Under the pieces are notes generated by a model. It made no database searches, was not told where the DNA came from, and saw only the letters and a list, made by a program, of their open reading frames with translations. A DNA stretch of 26,172 nt, from the NCBI GenBank assembly GCA_049585815.1, contig JBAVAR010000039.1, positions 1 through 26,172 on the forward strand, in the 5' to 3' direction. The DNA is from DATLSM01 sp049585815. GTDB lineage: Bacteria; Actinomycetota; Thermoleophilia; Solirubrobacterales; 70-9. The position numbers and the translations under genes are program-made. Shown piece after piece: positions 1 to 8,366 of the stretch (positions are counted from its first letter, which is position 1; every line of letters begins with the position of its first letter).

Positions 1-182
1 CGCCCGGCGGTGATCACCTCGTCGTGGTGGAAGCTCTGCAGGCCGAGGGTGGAGAAGCGGATCGCGATGCCGAGCGCGGTCAGACCCGCGACCACCCAGA
101 GGGCGGTGTGGCGGGCGGGGGCTTCCCGCTCGGTGTCCGTGCCGATTGCGGCAGCCTGGACGCTGGCTGCGGAGGTTTCCAC
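1..182 (-). CDS. Membrane glycosyltransferase, GT39/PMT-like, N-terminal part (cut by window edge)
   Basis: Reading the minus strand from GTG at 182 gives about 60 residues that run off the left edge without a stop. The first 27 or so are polar. They are followed by a hydrophobic segment (about residues 28-48, TALWVVAGLTALGIAIRF) and then SFHHDEVITAG. A first transmembrane helix followed by an acidic DE pair in the first outer loop is the typical start of GT-C enzymes (dolichyl/polyprenyl-phosphate-mannose mannosyltransferases, PF13231/PF02366), where that Asp is catalytic. An in-frame TAA lies 10 codons upstream of GTG, and no ATG lies in between. No good Shine-Dalgarno is visible. The gene sits about 80 bp downstream of the GH92 gene on the same strand, so co-transcription is possible. 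The family call is moderate because only the N-terminus is visible. Confidence 0.55.
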   Translation of the reverse strand, partial: METSAASVQAAAIGTDTEREAPARHTALWVVAGLTALGIAIRFSTLGLQSFHHDEVITAG

Positions 183-265
183 GAGGTTAAAGAGGTTCGA
201 CGGGGTTGGTTAGGTGGCCTTCAATGGCGGATAAAGCCGCGATAAAGCGACTGCACCCCGGGAGC

Positions 266-2749
266 TTATGGAGTGCATCCGTTCTTCGGCATCCGCCTGC
301 GCGGATCGAAGCTGGGAGGAGCCTCCCGGGCCGCGCTTCCCCATCCCGGATTGGGGCGCGGGCCAAGCTGGAAGGAGAGGTGGCCCCCGCGGGCGAGCAC
401 GCAATAGGTGGTCCAGGGCTGGTCGTAAGCGCGCCCGTTGAGCTGGGCTTCGCGAATATAGGAGACGCTGGATGGACTGAGAGCGACTTTGATCGGCTTG
501 GGTCGCCTTTTGTGTTTCTTACTTTTCGGCGGTTTCGGTCTGATCACTTCGTAGGCGCTCGCGGTGATCAGCGCACGCTTGTGGTCCGGCATCGCGATCG
601 AAGCACGGCTGAACAGCGGGCTACCGATCGCCAGCACTCCCACCCCTGGTACCTCCGGATAGAGGCCGAGCGCCCCAAAGACATACCAGGCCGACATGGT
701 GCCGAGATCATCGTTGCCCGGGTAGCCATCCGGTTCGGTGCTGTAGAGGGACAGCAACGCCCTGCGCACGGTTTCCTGGGTGCGGTAGGGGCGGCGCGCC
801 CAGTCATAGAGCCAGGGGGTCTGCAGGGTCGGCTCGTTGCCGAGCAGGGCGTGTTCGGACTGGGTGGTGCCGTTCAGTTCGCGCAGAAAGTAGTCGAGCC
901 TCGCCGCGGCCTTTGCCGACCCCCCCATCTTGCGGAAGAGGCCGGCCGGGTCCTGGGGGACCATCCAGGTGTACTGATAGGCGTCGCCCTCGACGAACCC
1001 GCTGCCTTCAGCGGCATCGTAGGGTTCGGGGAAGGCGCCGCTGGCATAACGAGGCTCGATCAAGCCGGTGGCCGGATCATAGAGCCGGCGCCAGGTGCCA
1101 GATCGATGCATGAATTCGCCATACACAGAGCGATCGTGCAACGCTCGAGCCGCGAACTGAGCGATCGCGAAATCGTCGACCGTGTACTCGAGCGTGGTCG
1201 AGGCCGAGCCCCACACGGCTTCCGGGTTGCCGCTGATCGAGTCCGAATTGCTGGTGTGGGAATCGATGTCATAGGGGACGTAACCGAGCGCCAGGTAATC
1301 GCTCAGTCCCTGGCGCTCCACGTAGGAACCGTTGGGGCTGTGACAGGGCTGGGTCGCTCCTTTGAGCATTGCCTCCAGGGCGCCGGAGTTGTTGAAGCCA
1401 CCGGCACCGAAGGCCGCCGCTGAAGCGATGATCGGATCGGCGGGATCGCCGACCATCGTCATGCTTTGCCCATTGGCATATGGCCAGCGCGGTAGACAGC
1501 CGCTCTGCCTGGCATCGGTGAGAAGCGAGTTGACCAGTTCGCCGGCGCGTTTAGGTTCGAGCATCGAGAGCAGCTGGATCTCGGTCCGGTAGATGTCCCA
1601 GCCAGAGAAGTCGGCGTACTGAGTGTGGCCATTGGCGTTGTGGATGCGCCCGTCCATTCCCGGGTACTCACCGTTCACGTCGTTGAAGGTCCGCGGTGCG
1701 ATGAAGACGTGGTAGAGCGCGGTGTAGAAGGTGTCGAGCAGGTTCGATGGGCCGCCGCTGACGCGGATCTTGCCCAACTCCGCATTCCAGCCCCGCTGCG
1801 CGCGGGTTGCGATCGTCCCGAAGGGCAGGCCGGGGTCTTCTGCTTGAAGGTTGGCGCGGGCGTCTTCGGCGCTGACGAAGGAGAGGCCGACCCGGGCTAG
1901 CACCGTATGGCTCGACGTCGTATCGAAGGTCGCGTAGGCACCCGCCTGAGCGGTGCTCACCGGGTCGGCCGCCGGGATCTGGGTGTCGCTGGCTGCAGTT
2001 GACCCGGGACTGAGTACGTTGCGCTGCCAGGTGCCGTAGGCCTGGAAGGGGCTGCTGAATACCGCTGCAAAGTAGACCTTATAGCGAGGGCGCTGTCCGC
2101 AGAACAGGCCGCTGGAGGCGGCCCCGGAGATTTCGTCGGCGGCCGGGTTGATCTGCACGGCGGCGAGATCATCGGGTTGGCCACTGCCTCCGGCGTTGAT
2201 CAGGATGCTCGAGTGCGGGCTGGACGGGAAGTTGAAGCGGCCGAGGCCGGTTCGGGTGGTCGCCGACAGTTCGGTATCGATTTCTTCTCCGTTTGGCTGT
2301 TTGAGGTGCGCCGAGTAATAACCCGGACGGGCGCTCTCGCCGGCGTGGGAGAATTCGGGCTGAAACTGGCTGGCCAGCGAGGACCCGGTCCCGACCGGGG
2401 AGGATTCAATCGGTTCGGTCGTCGGTAGGAATGGAAAGTCGCCGTAAAGGGGGCAACCGGCGCCACTTAGGTGGGTGAGGCTAAACCCTTTGAGGTGGTC
2501 GTCTCGGTAGTCATAGCCGCCGGCACCGTCTTGGGGGCTGGTGTCGGGGCTGAACTGGACCATCCCGAAGGGGACGGTGGCGCCGGGGAAATTGTGGCCG
2601 CCGCCGTAGGTTCTCAGACCCGGCCTGGTGCCGGCGAAGAGATTGACGTGGCTGGTCAGATCCGATGCGAAAGCCGGCGGAGCGAGGTTCGCGAGGAGGA
2701 GCACGGCGGCCGCGCCCAGCATGGAAAATTTCTTCTTGGCGATCGTCAA
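266..2749 (-). CDS. Secreted GH92 family alpha-1,2-mannosidase
   Basis: An 827-residue protein with a signal peptide (about residues 1-28: KKK n-region, AAAVLLLANL core, AFAS cleavage site), so it is exported. The GH92 N-domain follows at once (VNLFAGT, NFPGATVPFGMVQFSPDT). The catalytic region carries VEGDAYQYTW with the presumed general acid Glu587 and GNDDLGTMSAWYVFGALG with the presumed base among Asp680/Asp681. The closing Ig-like strand has RGGHLSFQLGPRPN. GH92 enzymes are Ca2+-dependent exo-mannosidases acting on N-glycan or mannan side chains, and fungal or plant mannose polymers are a plausible substrate. The start used is TTG at 2749, which supplies a basic n-region. ATG at 2722 is an alternative that still leaves a signal peptide. 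A Lys/Arg-rich stretch at about 737-754 is unusual for the family. It is divergent from the gene at 2854. Confidence 0.93.
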   Translation of the reverse strand: MTIAKKKFSMLGAAAVLLLANLAPPAFASDLTSHVNLFAGTRPGLRTYGGGHNFPGATVPFGMVQFSPDTSPQDGAGGYDYRDDHLKGFSLTHLSGAGCPLYGDFPFLPTTEPIESSPVGTGSSLASQFQPEFSHAGESARPGYYSAHLKQPNGEEIDTELSATTRTGLGRFNFPSSPHSSILINAGGSGQPDDLAAVQINPAADEISGAASSGLFCGQRPRYKVYFAAVFSSPFQAYGTWQRNVLSPGSTAASDTQIPAADPVSTAQAGAYATFDTTSSHTVLARVGLSFVSAEDARANLQAEDPGLPFGTIATRAQRGWNAELGKIRVSGGPSNLLDTFYTALYHVFIAPRTFNDVNGEYPGMDGRIHNANGHTQYADFSGWDIYRTEIQLLSMLEPKRAGELVNSLLTDARQSGCLPRWPYANGQSMTMVGDPADPIIASAAAFGAGGFNNSGALEAMLKGATQPCHSPNGSYVERQGLSDYLALGYVPYDIDSHTSNSDSISGNPEAVWGSASTTLEYTVDDFAIAQFAARALHDRSVYGEFMHRSGTWRRLYDPATGLIEPRYASGAFPEPYDAAEGSGFVEGDAYQYTWMVPQDPAGLFRKMGGSAKAAARLDYFLRELNGTTQSEHALLGNEPTLQTPWLYDWARRPYRTQETVRRALLSLYSTEPDGYPGNDDLGTMSAWYVFGALGLYPEVPGVGVLAIGSPLFSRASIAMPDHKRALITASAYEVIRPKPPKSKKHKRRPKPIKVALSPSSVSYIREAQLNGRAYDQPWTTYCVLARGGHLSFQLGPRPNPGWGSAAREAPPSFDPRRRMPKNGCTP

Positions 2750-2853
2750 CCTGCTCTCTGGGCCTGCTCGTCCCCCTGGGCGAAGCCCATTACGTTAGCC
2801 GGCTCTTCCGAGGTCAACACGGGGATCGCCGTCAGAGAGCGGCCGGGCGCGTA

Positions 2854-3540
2854 ATGTTCCCGCACTCTATGCGGGGCAGATTCGCCATCCTCGCGGTCGC
2901 CCTGGTGGCGCTCGCCGCGGTCGTCGTCGTCCTCTCCACCGGTGGCGGTGGTGGAGGGAAAAACGCGCTGAAGGAACTGCAGGCAAAGCACCCCGTACAC
3001 AAGCTGCCGCCGATCCCCGGCGCCCCCAGCGTCAGCGTGGTCGCACCGCGCAACGGGTCCCGTCAGACCAGCGGCGCGGTCGTCGTCCACGTGGTCGTCA
3101 ACAACTTCCGCCTCTCCCCCGGGCAGTTCGGGCGCGAGCCCGAGCTGGACGAAGGCAACATCCGCTACCAGCTGCACCGCGTCCCCAACTGCATTTCCCT
3201 GGTCCAACTGCACCAGGCACTGAAAGACCCGTTCAGCAGCGGCAGGGTGCTCGGCCTCTCCTTCGATTACCCGCGCTACTCGGGACCCAACGGTGTGCTC
3301 GCCGAACGACTCGGGGTCGCCGGGCGCTACTCACCGGGGACGCGGCCGGTGATCTACTACCACCACCTACCGCCGGGCTTCTACCACATCGTCATCAACC
3401 TGGCCAATAACAACGGGACGATGACCGCCTTTCACGGCGTCACCAACTTCGAGATCCTGCCCCCGCCCGGCCAAAGTGCAAGCGTCCAGTGCAAGCGAGG
3501 CACCCTCCCAAGCTCCAGAGCCGCCAAGGCGCTCGAATGA
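2854..3540 (+). CDS. Membrane-anchored protein of unknown function
   Basis: From ATG at 2854 the product is 228 residues. It has a short basic N-terminus, one hydrophobic helix (about residues 9-28, ILAVALVALAAVVVVL), a run of six glycines, and then a soluble extracytoplasmic domain of about 190 residues. That domain is beta-rich in appearance, with a Cys near the middle (VPNCISLV) and one near the end (VQCKRG) that could form a disulfide. I do not recognise the family. ATG at 2869 is an alternative start. The in-frame sequence upstream of 2854 reads like non-coding DNA overlapping the GH92 N-terminus, so longer starts were not used. It is followed after about 50 bp by the ABC exporter operon in the same direction, which has its own promoter-like sequence, so a functional link is uncertain. 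Confidence 0.7.
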   Translation: MFPHSMRGRFAILAVALVALAAVVVVLSTGGGGGGKNALKELQAKHPVHKLPPIPGAPSVSVVAPRNGSRQTSGAVVVHVVVNNFRLSPGQFGREPELDEGNIRYQLHRVPNCISLVQLHQALKDPFSSGRVLGLSFDYPRYSGPNGVLAERLGVAGRYSPGTRPVIYYHHLPPGFYHIVINLANNNGTMTAFHGVTNFEILPPPGQSASVQCKRGTLPSSRAAKALE

Positions 3541-3566
3541 GCCGGCGCTAGCATTCAGCCAATACT

Positions 3567-3582
3567 TCACTTTGTATAGTGA
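3567..3582 (+). promoter_or_regulatory. Candidate leaderless promoter with overlapping dyad (operator-like) for ABC exporter
   Basis: A TATAGT hexamer (3575-3580) lies exactly 7 nt before ATG 3588, which puts the predicted transcription start at or one base before the start codon. The hexamer is covered by a perfect inverted repeat, TCACT (3567-3571), six bases, then AGTGA (3578-3582). This is the size and position expected for a repressor dimer site. No convincing -35 box is visible. The promoter is supported by spacing. The operator is inference. Confidence 0.4.
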
Positions 3583-3587
3583 GGCGA

Positions 3588-5357
3588 ATGGGGAATTTCC
3601 GCCGCCTGATGGGATTTCTGCGCCCCTACCGCCGCGAGCTTTGGGGGTCGATGATCTTCGCCTGGCTGGCGATCGGGGCGACCGTGCTGATCCCGCTGCT
3701 GATCGGCGCAGCGGTCAACGCGATTGAAAAGTTAAATCAGTCGGCGCTGCTTCCGCTGGCGCTGGCGATCGTCGCGGCGAGCTTGCTGCGGCTCGGTCTG
3801 ACTGTGGTTAGGCGGCTGGTCGCCGGCAAGGTCTCCCTGGCGGTTGAATTCGACCTGCGCCAGCTCTTCTACGCCCATCTCCAGCGCCTGGAGCTGGGTT
3901 TCTTCGATTCCCAGCAGACCGGACAGCTGATGTCACGGGCGACGGTCGACCTGCAATCGATCCGCTTCTTCCTCGGCTATGGCCTGATCTTCATCACCCA
4001 GAGCCTGCTGACGATCGTCCTCGCCAGCGCGGTGATGTTCGCAATCAACCCGCTGCTGGCGTTGATCGCGCTGCTGCCGGCGCCCTTGGTGGTCTTCAGC
4101 GCCTCTCGCTACAACCGCGTCTCCCGCCCGGCGCTGCAGGAGGTGCAGCAGCGGATCGCCGAGCTGACCGCTGAGGCGGAGGAGAACATCTCCGGAATCC
4201 GCATCGTCAAGGCTTTCGCCCGCGAGGAGTACCAGCTTCACCGTTTCCGCCGCGCGGTCGCCCGAGTCTTCGACCAGAGCATCTACTCGACCCGCCTGCA
4301 GGCCTTCTTCTCGCCGCTGATCGGCTTCCTGCCGCAGATCGGCATTGCCCTGGTCCTCCTGATCGGCGGCCGCGAGGTGATCTCCCACACCCTCAGCATT
4401 GGTCATTTCGCCGCCTTCTACGTCTATCTGCTGATGCTCGCCGGACCGATGCGGATGCTCGGGATCACGATGGGGATGGCCCAGCGCGCGGTTGCCTCCG
4501 GCAACCGGATGTTCGAAATCCTCGACCGGGACCCGACGATCGAGAGCCCACCGGGGGCTCCACCCCTGCCCGGGGGCGGAGGTGAGGTCGAGCTGCGCGG
4601 GGTGACCCTACGCTACGACGACTCCGCCCCGGCCCTGACCGACGTCGATCTCCACGTCGAGGCCGGTAGGACGGTCGCCGTCGTCGGCCCCTCGGGCTCG
4701 GGGAAGACCAGCATGCTGGCGTTGATCGCCCGGCTCTATGACCCCAGCGAAGGGACGGTTCTGGTCGACGGCGTCGACGTGCGCGAGGTTGACCTCGAGT
4801 CACTGCGCTCGGAGATCGCCTTCGTCGCCGACGACAGTTTCCTCTTCACGGCGAGCGTCGCCGAGAACATCGCCTACGCCCGCCCGCAGGCGAGCCGCGA
4901 GGAGGTCGAAGCTGCGGCGCGCCGGGCTCAGGCCGATCAGTTCATCCGCGAACTGCACGAGGGCTATGAGACGCGGGTGGGGGAGCGGGGGCTGACACTC
5001 TCGGGGGGCCAGCGCCAGCGCGTTGCGATTGCCCGCGCCCTGCTTGCCGACCCAAGGATCCTGATCCTCGATGACGCCACCTCCTCGGTCGACGCCCGCA
5101 CCGAGGAGGCAATCAAGTCGGGGCTACAGGAGGCGATGAGAGGTCGGACCACCTTCATCATCGCCCACCGCCTCTCGACCGTCTCGCTGGCCGACGAGGT
5201 GGTGGTCATGGACGGCGGACGGATCGTTGACTGCGGCACCCACGAGGAGCTGCTGGAGCGCTGCTCCTTCTACGTCGAGATCGCCGAGCACGGTTTGGCT
5301 GACACTGTCTTCCTGCAGCGCGACCTCGAGTTGAGAGAGCCGACGGCGCAGCTGTGA
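3588..5357 (+). CDS. ABC exporter half-transporter, subunit with degenerate ATP site
   Basis: A 589-residue type-IV ABC exporter subunit: six-helix transmembrane domain (about 1-310) then a nucleotide-binding domain. Walker A is GPSGSGKTS (367-375) and the signature is a canonical LSGGQ (471-475), with His527 in the H-loop. Two catalytic positions are altered: the Q-loop residue is Asp415 (ADDSFLF in place of PQDTFLF), and the Walker B glutamate is Asp496 (LILDDATSSVD). This is the pattern of the non-hydrolysing half of heterodimeric exporters such as TM287/288 or BmrCD. GTG at 3579 is a possible start, but it lies inside the -10-like hexamer, so ATG 3588 is preferred. The stop overlaps the start of the next gene (GTGA), so the two halves are translationally coupled. 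Substrate cannot be deduced: drug, lipid or peptide are all possible. Confidence 0.93.
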   Translation: MGNFRRLMGFLRPYRRELWGSMIFAWLAIGATVLIPLLIGAAVNAIEKLNQSALLPLALAIVAASLLRLGLTVVRRLVAGKVSLAVEFDLRQLFYAHLQRLELGFFDSQQTGQLMSRATVDLQSIRFFLGYGLIFITQSLLTIVLASAVMFAINPLLALIALLPAPLVVFSASRYNRVSRPALQEVQQRIAELTAEAEENISGIRIVKAFAREEYQLHRFRRAVARVFDQSIYSTRLQAFFSPLIGFLPQIGIALVLLIGGREVISHTLSIGHFAAFYVYLLMLAGPMRMLGITMGMAQRAVASGNRMFEILDRDPTIESPPGAPPLPGGGGEVELRGVTLRYDDSAPALTDVDLHVEAGRTVAVVGPSGSGKTSMLALIARLYDPSEGTVLVDGVDVREVDLESLRSEIAFVADDSFLFTASVAENIAYARPQASREEVEAAARRAQADQFIRELHEGYETRVGERGLTLSGGQRQRVAIARALLADPRILILDDATSSVDARTEEAIKSGLQEAMRGRTTFIIAHRLSTVSLADEVVVMDGGRIVDCGTHEELLERCSFYVEIAEHGLADTVFLQRDLELREPTAQL

Positions 5358-7255
5358 ACGAGCGCGAGGACAACCGGCTGCGCTCGATCTTCCTGCTCTT
5401 CGCGGCGCTCTGGCGGCTGGTCCGCGGACAGGATCAGCGAGCGCGCAAGGTGCGCTGGATGATCGGCCTGCTGCGGCCCTACCGGGGGCGGATGAGATTG
5501 ATGTTCGTCGCGCTGCTGATCGAGACCGGCGCCGCGCTCGCCCCGCCATACCTCGCCGGACAAGCGATCGAAGTCGGGATCAAGACCGGTGATCTCAGTG
5601 CGCTCGACCTGATCGTTGCGGCCTTCCTCGGCGCCGCCCTGATCAACGCGCTCGGCACCTACGCCGAGACCTACCTGGTCGGATGGGTCGGCACCCGCGC
5701 CCTCCAGGACCTGCGCGAGCGCCTCTTTTCGCACATCCAATCGATGTCGATTGGATTTTTCACCAGGCGCAGCCCCGGCGTTTTGATCTCGCGGATTACC
5801 AACGACATCGAGGCGCTCAACCAACTCGTCACCGACGGCATTGTGACGATCTTCTCGAGCACGCTAACCCTGCTCGGGGTGGTGATCATCCTGCTTGCGC
5901 TCGATGTCAAGCTGGCGCTGATCACCTTCCTCACCTTCCCGTTGTTGATGGTCGCGAGTCTGATTTTCCGAATCGTCTCGGCCGGCGCCTACAAGGCGAC
6001 CAGGGAGCGGATCGCCGCGGTCACCGCCTACCTGCAGGAAACGCTGAGCGGCGTGCGGGTGGTGCGCAGCTTCGGCCAAGAGCCGCGCCACCTGGAGGTG
6101 ATGACCGACCTCAACGAGCAAAACCGCGCTATCAACATGCGGACCGTCTACCTCAACGCCGCCTACTTCCCCGCGGTCGAAATGCTCGCTGCAATCGGCA
6201 CGGCCGTGATCCTGCTCTATGGCGGCAGCCAGGCGATCGAAGGAGCGATCGGGATCGGCGTGATCGTCTCCTTCGTCGCGTACCTGACGACCTTCTTCGA
6301 ACCAATCCAGGAACTTTCCCAGCTCTACACCACCTATCAGCAGGGGATGGCCGCGCTCGACAAGATCTTCGATCTGCTCGATACCGAGCCCGACATGGTC
6401 GACGCCCCGGACGCGATCGACCCCGGTCCTCTGCGCGGCGAGATCAAGATGGAGGGCGTCTGGTTCTCATATCGCGAAGCGGTTCAGTCGAGCCCGGAGG
6501 AAAGCCGCGAGAGTGCCGCCGCTGAGACGGACAAGGCTGCTGCAGATGAGCATCCGCCGCCCGATGATTGGGCCCTAGAGGACGTCGACCTGCACGTTCC
6601 GCCGGGGCAGACGCTGGCCCTGGTCGGCGCGACCGGGGCGGGCAAGTCGACCTTCGCCAAGCTGGTGGCGCGCTTCTATGACCCGCAGGAGGGAAGGGTG
6701 CTGGTCGATGGCTATGACCTGCGTGGCGTCCAGCAACTGGCGCTGCGGCGGCAGCTCGGAATCGTCCCCCAGGAGGGGTTTCTCTTCTCCGGTAGCGTGC
6801 GCGAAAATGTCGCCTTCGGTCGCCCCGAGGCAAGTCTCGAGGAGGTTGAGGAGGCGCTCGGCACGGTCGGTGCAAGCGAGTTCGTGGCCGCCCTGCCGGA
6901 CGGAATCGAGACCCAGGTCGGCGAGCGCGGCGTCCAGCTTTCCTCCGGCCAACGCCAGCTCGTTGCCTTCGCCCGTGCCCTGCTCGCCGAGCCACGAATC
7001 CTGATTCTCGACGAGGCTACTTCCAACGTTGACGTGCGGACGGAGAAGACGATCGAGCGGGGCCTGGAGCGGTTGCTCGCCGGGCGCACGGCGATCGTAA
7101 TCGCCCACCGCCTCTCGACCATTCGCCGAGCAGGAAAGATCGTCGTCCTCGAAGGGGGCAGGATCGCCGAGCAGGGCACTCACGAGGAGCTGATCGAGGC
7201 CGGCGGCCCCTACTCGCGCCTCTACGGCGCCTGGGCAGAGTCCTCGGCAGCCTGA
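5354..7255 (+). CDS. ABC exporter half-transporter, subunit with catalytic Walker B
   Basis: A 633-residue partner of the preceding subunit, starting at GTG in a 4-base overlap. An N-terminal basic segment precedes six transmembrane helices (roughly 45-335), followed by the nucleotide-binding domain. Walker A is GATGAGKST (425-433), the Q-loop is VPQEGFLF with Gln473, and Walker B has the catalytic Glu554 (LILDEATSNVD). Its signature is LSSGQ (529-533) rather than LSGGQ. In the dimer this degenerate signature faces the partner's defective Walker B, while its own intact Walker A/B faces the partner's LSGGQ, giving one active and one inactive ATP site. An unusual acidic/polar insert of about 30 residues (about 373-406, rich in E, S, A, D and ending in PPPDD) interrupts the NBD right after its first strand. 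It ends 28 bp from a convergent gene, and no terminator hairpin is evident. Confidence 0.93.
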   Translation: MNEREDNRLRSIFLLFAALWRLVRGQDQRARKVRWMIGLLRPYRGRMRLMFVALLIETGAALAPPYLAGQAIEVGIKTGDLSALDLIVAAFLGAALINALGTYAETYLVGWVGTRALQDLRERLFSHIQSMSIGFFTRRSPGVLISRITNDIEALNQLVTDGIVTIFSSTLTLLGVVIILLALDVKLALITFLTFPLLMVASLIFRIVSAGAYKATRERIAAVTAYLQETLSGVRVVRSFGQEPRHLEVMTDLNEQNRAINMRTVYLNAAYFPAVEMLAAIGTAVILLYGGSQAIEGAIGIGVIVSFVAYLTTFFEPIQELSQLYTTYQQGMAALDKIFDLLDTEPDMVDAPDAIDPGPLRGEIKMEGVWFSYREAVQSSPEESRESAAAETDKAAADEHPPPDDWALEDVDLHVPPGQTLALVGATGAGKSTFAKLVARFYDPQEGRVLVDGYDLRGVQQLALRRQLGIVPQEGFLFSGSVRENVAFGRPEASLEEVEEALGTVGASEFVAALPDGIETQVGERGVQLSSGQRQLVAFARALLAEPRILILDEATSNVDVRTEKTIERGLERLLAGRTAIVIAHRLSTIRRAGKIVVLEGGRIAEQGTHEELIEAGGPYSRLYGAWAESSAA

Positions 7256-7283
7256 GTCACGCCCAGCGCGAAACGGAGGCCCA

Positions 7284-8012
7284 TCAACCGGGACCGATGC
7301 CGCCGGATCCCGTGCCGCCGCCAGATGAGCCGCCGCCGGCGCTGCCCCCGCCGCTCGCCCCACCCGTTGCCCCGCCGGTTTCGCCCCCGCCGCCGCTTGG
7401 GGCAGATTCAGCTTCGGGGGCGGCTTCAGGCGTGCTCGTCGCTTCAGGGGCGCTAGTCGAGGATGAGGATGATGAGGAGGGGGTCGTGGTTGTCGATCCC
7501 TTCGCGGGAGAGGGGGCCTTCGGGCCTTCACTGCAGTGCTTGAACCCGTAGGTCTGCGCTGCCGACTGAAAGGAGGTGAGCGCTGAGGTAGCGCTGGTCT
7601 CGGCAGCGCCGAGCGCGCCGCTGTCGCCCCGATCGTCAGCGAGTTTCGCTTCGCCCTCCGCCTTGGCAAGGGCTTCGGCGGAGGAGATGAATTCGCCATT
7701 GCCACCGCCCTGTGGCGTCCCCAGCCCCTTCAGGCTGCTGACCATCCCGGTGTAGATGTCGGCGACCTGTCCCACCTGGCTGACCTGACTGGTGCTCGAT
7801 CCGGAACTCGAGGAGCTGCCTACGGAGCCGACGGCGGCGTTGACCTCCGCGCAGATTTCATCGCCCTGCTTGATGTATTCGGACTTGCTGAGCGCGGCAG
7901 TGGTCGGTGTTGTCGAGCTCGTCGTGGAGATCGACCCACCTCCTCCCCCACCGCATCCGCCAATCGCGAGAGCGGCTACGGACAGCGCGAGCAGGCAGTG
8001 TGATCGCCTCAT
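7284..8012 (-). CDS. Low-complexity lipoprotein, function unknown
   Basis: From ATG 8012 the product is 242 residues with a short basic start, a hydrophobic stretch and a lipobox IGGC (Cys20), then glycines and Ser/Thr spacers, so it is probably a lipoprotein of the outer membrane face. A compact middle region (about residues 50-170) contains KSEYIKQGDEICAEVNAAV near its start and YGFKHC near its end. These two cysteines probably pair, as in several small secreted actinobacterial protein families of unknown role. The last third is Pro/Ala/Glu/Ser-rich and then almost pure Gly/Ser/Thr, like a wall-spanning or disordered tail. A longer reading from 8135 would put 41 non-hydrophobic residues before the signal peptide and overlap the tRNA-like repeat, so it was rejected. 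Confidence 0.75.
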   Translation of the reverse strand: MRRSHCLLALSVAALAIGGCGGGGGGSISTTSSTTPTTAALSKSEYIKQGDEICAEVNAAVGSVGSSSSSGSSTSQVSQVGQVADIYTGMVSSLKGLGTPQGGGNGEFISSAEALAKAEGEAKLADDRGDSGALGAAETSATSALTSFQSAAQTYGFKHCSEGPKAPSPAKGSTTTTPSSSSSSSTSAPEATSTPEAAPEAESAPSGGGGETGGATGGASGGGSAGGGSSGGGTGSGGIGPG

Positions 8013-8366
8013 CGGGAGCGCGACGCTAGCAGAGCGAATGGACGCGGGTGCAGGGACTTCGATGCTGCGGCCCGGGGAATCGAAACCGAGGCGCCGCACT
8101 CTGCCGGTGTCTGCGAGCGGCCCTGCGCCCAGCAATGCGCCCGCGGGGCCTCGGAGATGCGGCGGCGCTCATACGCCTCGAGCACGCAGTTCAGTTATGT
8201 CTGGCAAGGTGGAGCGCTGAACTCGGCGATGTCGCTTTACAAGACCCCCTGCACCCCGACCGAGTGTGGATCGCCGGCGGTCGACTGGCGCACCGGGCGG
8301 GAGAACATTTGGCGTTCTCGCAGCGTGAGCGCCGCGGCAAGCGTGGCGCATCTTGAGCGGCCGAGG
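8013..8366. other. Gene-poor stretch with tRNA-Gln-like fragment
   Basis: No convincing gene lies here. A reading frame from ATG 8157 continues into the small lipoprotein frame, but its first 70 residues (MRRRSYASSTQFSYVW...) look like translated non-coding DNA. The stretch contains a displaced copy of the tRNA-Gln 3' end (8065-8084) and the 14-mer GACTGGCGCACCGG (8283-8296), which recurs at 10025-10038. Confidence 0.5.
8061..8130 (-). repeat. Displaced tRNA-Gln 3'-end fragment, copy 1 (att-like)
   Basis: Bases 8065-8084 match the last 20 bases of the intact tRNA-Gln at 10789-10808 with two mismatches (18/20), in the same orientation. They cover the T-loop through the discriminator base. The following 45 or so bases resemble copy 2 (for example CGAAACCGAG then GAGCGGC and CCTGCGCC) but not the tRNA, so copies 1 and 2 share extra sequence on the side away from the 3' flank. 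There is no acceptor 5' strand, D-arm or anticodon arm, so it is not a functional tRNA. Confidence 0.65.

Noticed and set aside
206..1423. A 405-codon plus-strand open frame
   Set aside because: It lies opposite the GH92 gene, whose motifs and signal peptide are clear. The plus-strand product has no domain character and is a high-GC antisense frame.
7256..7283. A shared terminator between the convergent ABC operon and lipoprotein gene
   Set aside because: The 28-bp gap has no stable hairpin or T run on either strand.
7284..7460. Gly/Ser/Pro-coding repeats as a possible minisatellite or CRISPR-like array
   Set aside because: The repetition follows from a low-complexity Gly/Ser/Thr tail in one lipoprotein. 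There are no regular unit lengths or spacers.
6575..7705. A 376-codon minus-strand open frame
   Set aside because: It runs antisense across the nucleotide-binding domain of the second ABC subunit and into the lipoprotein gene in another frame. Its Pro/Arg-rich composition is typical of a shadow frame.
8157..8366. Longer N-terminus for the small lipoprotein-like gene
   Set aside because: It would place about 70 odd residues before the hydrophobic signal segment and lipobox, which is incompatible with export.
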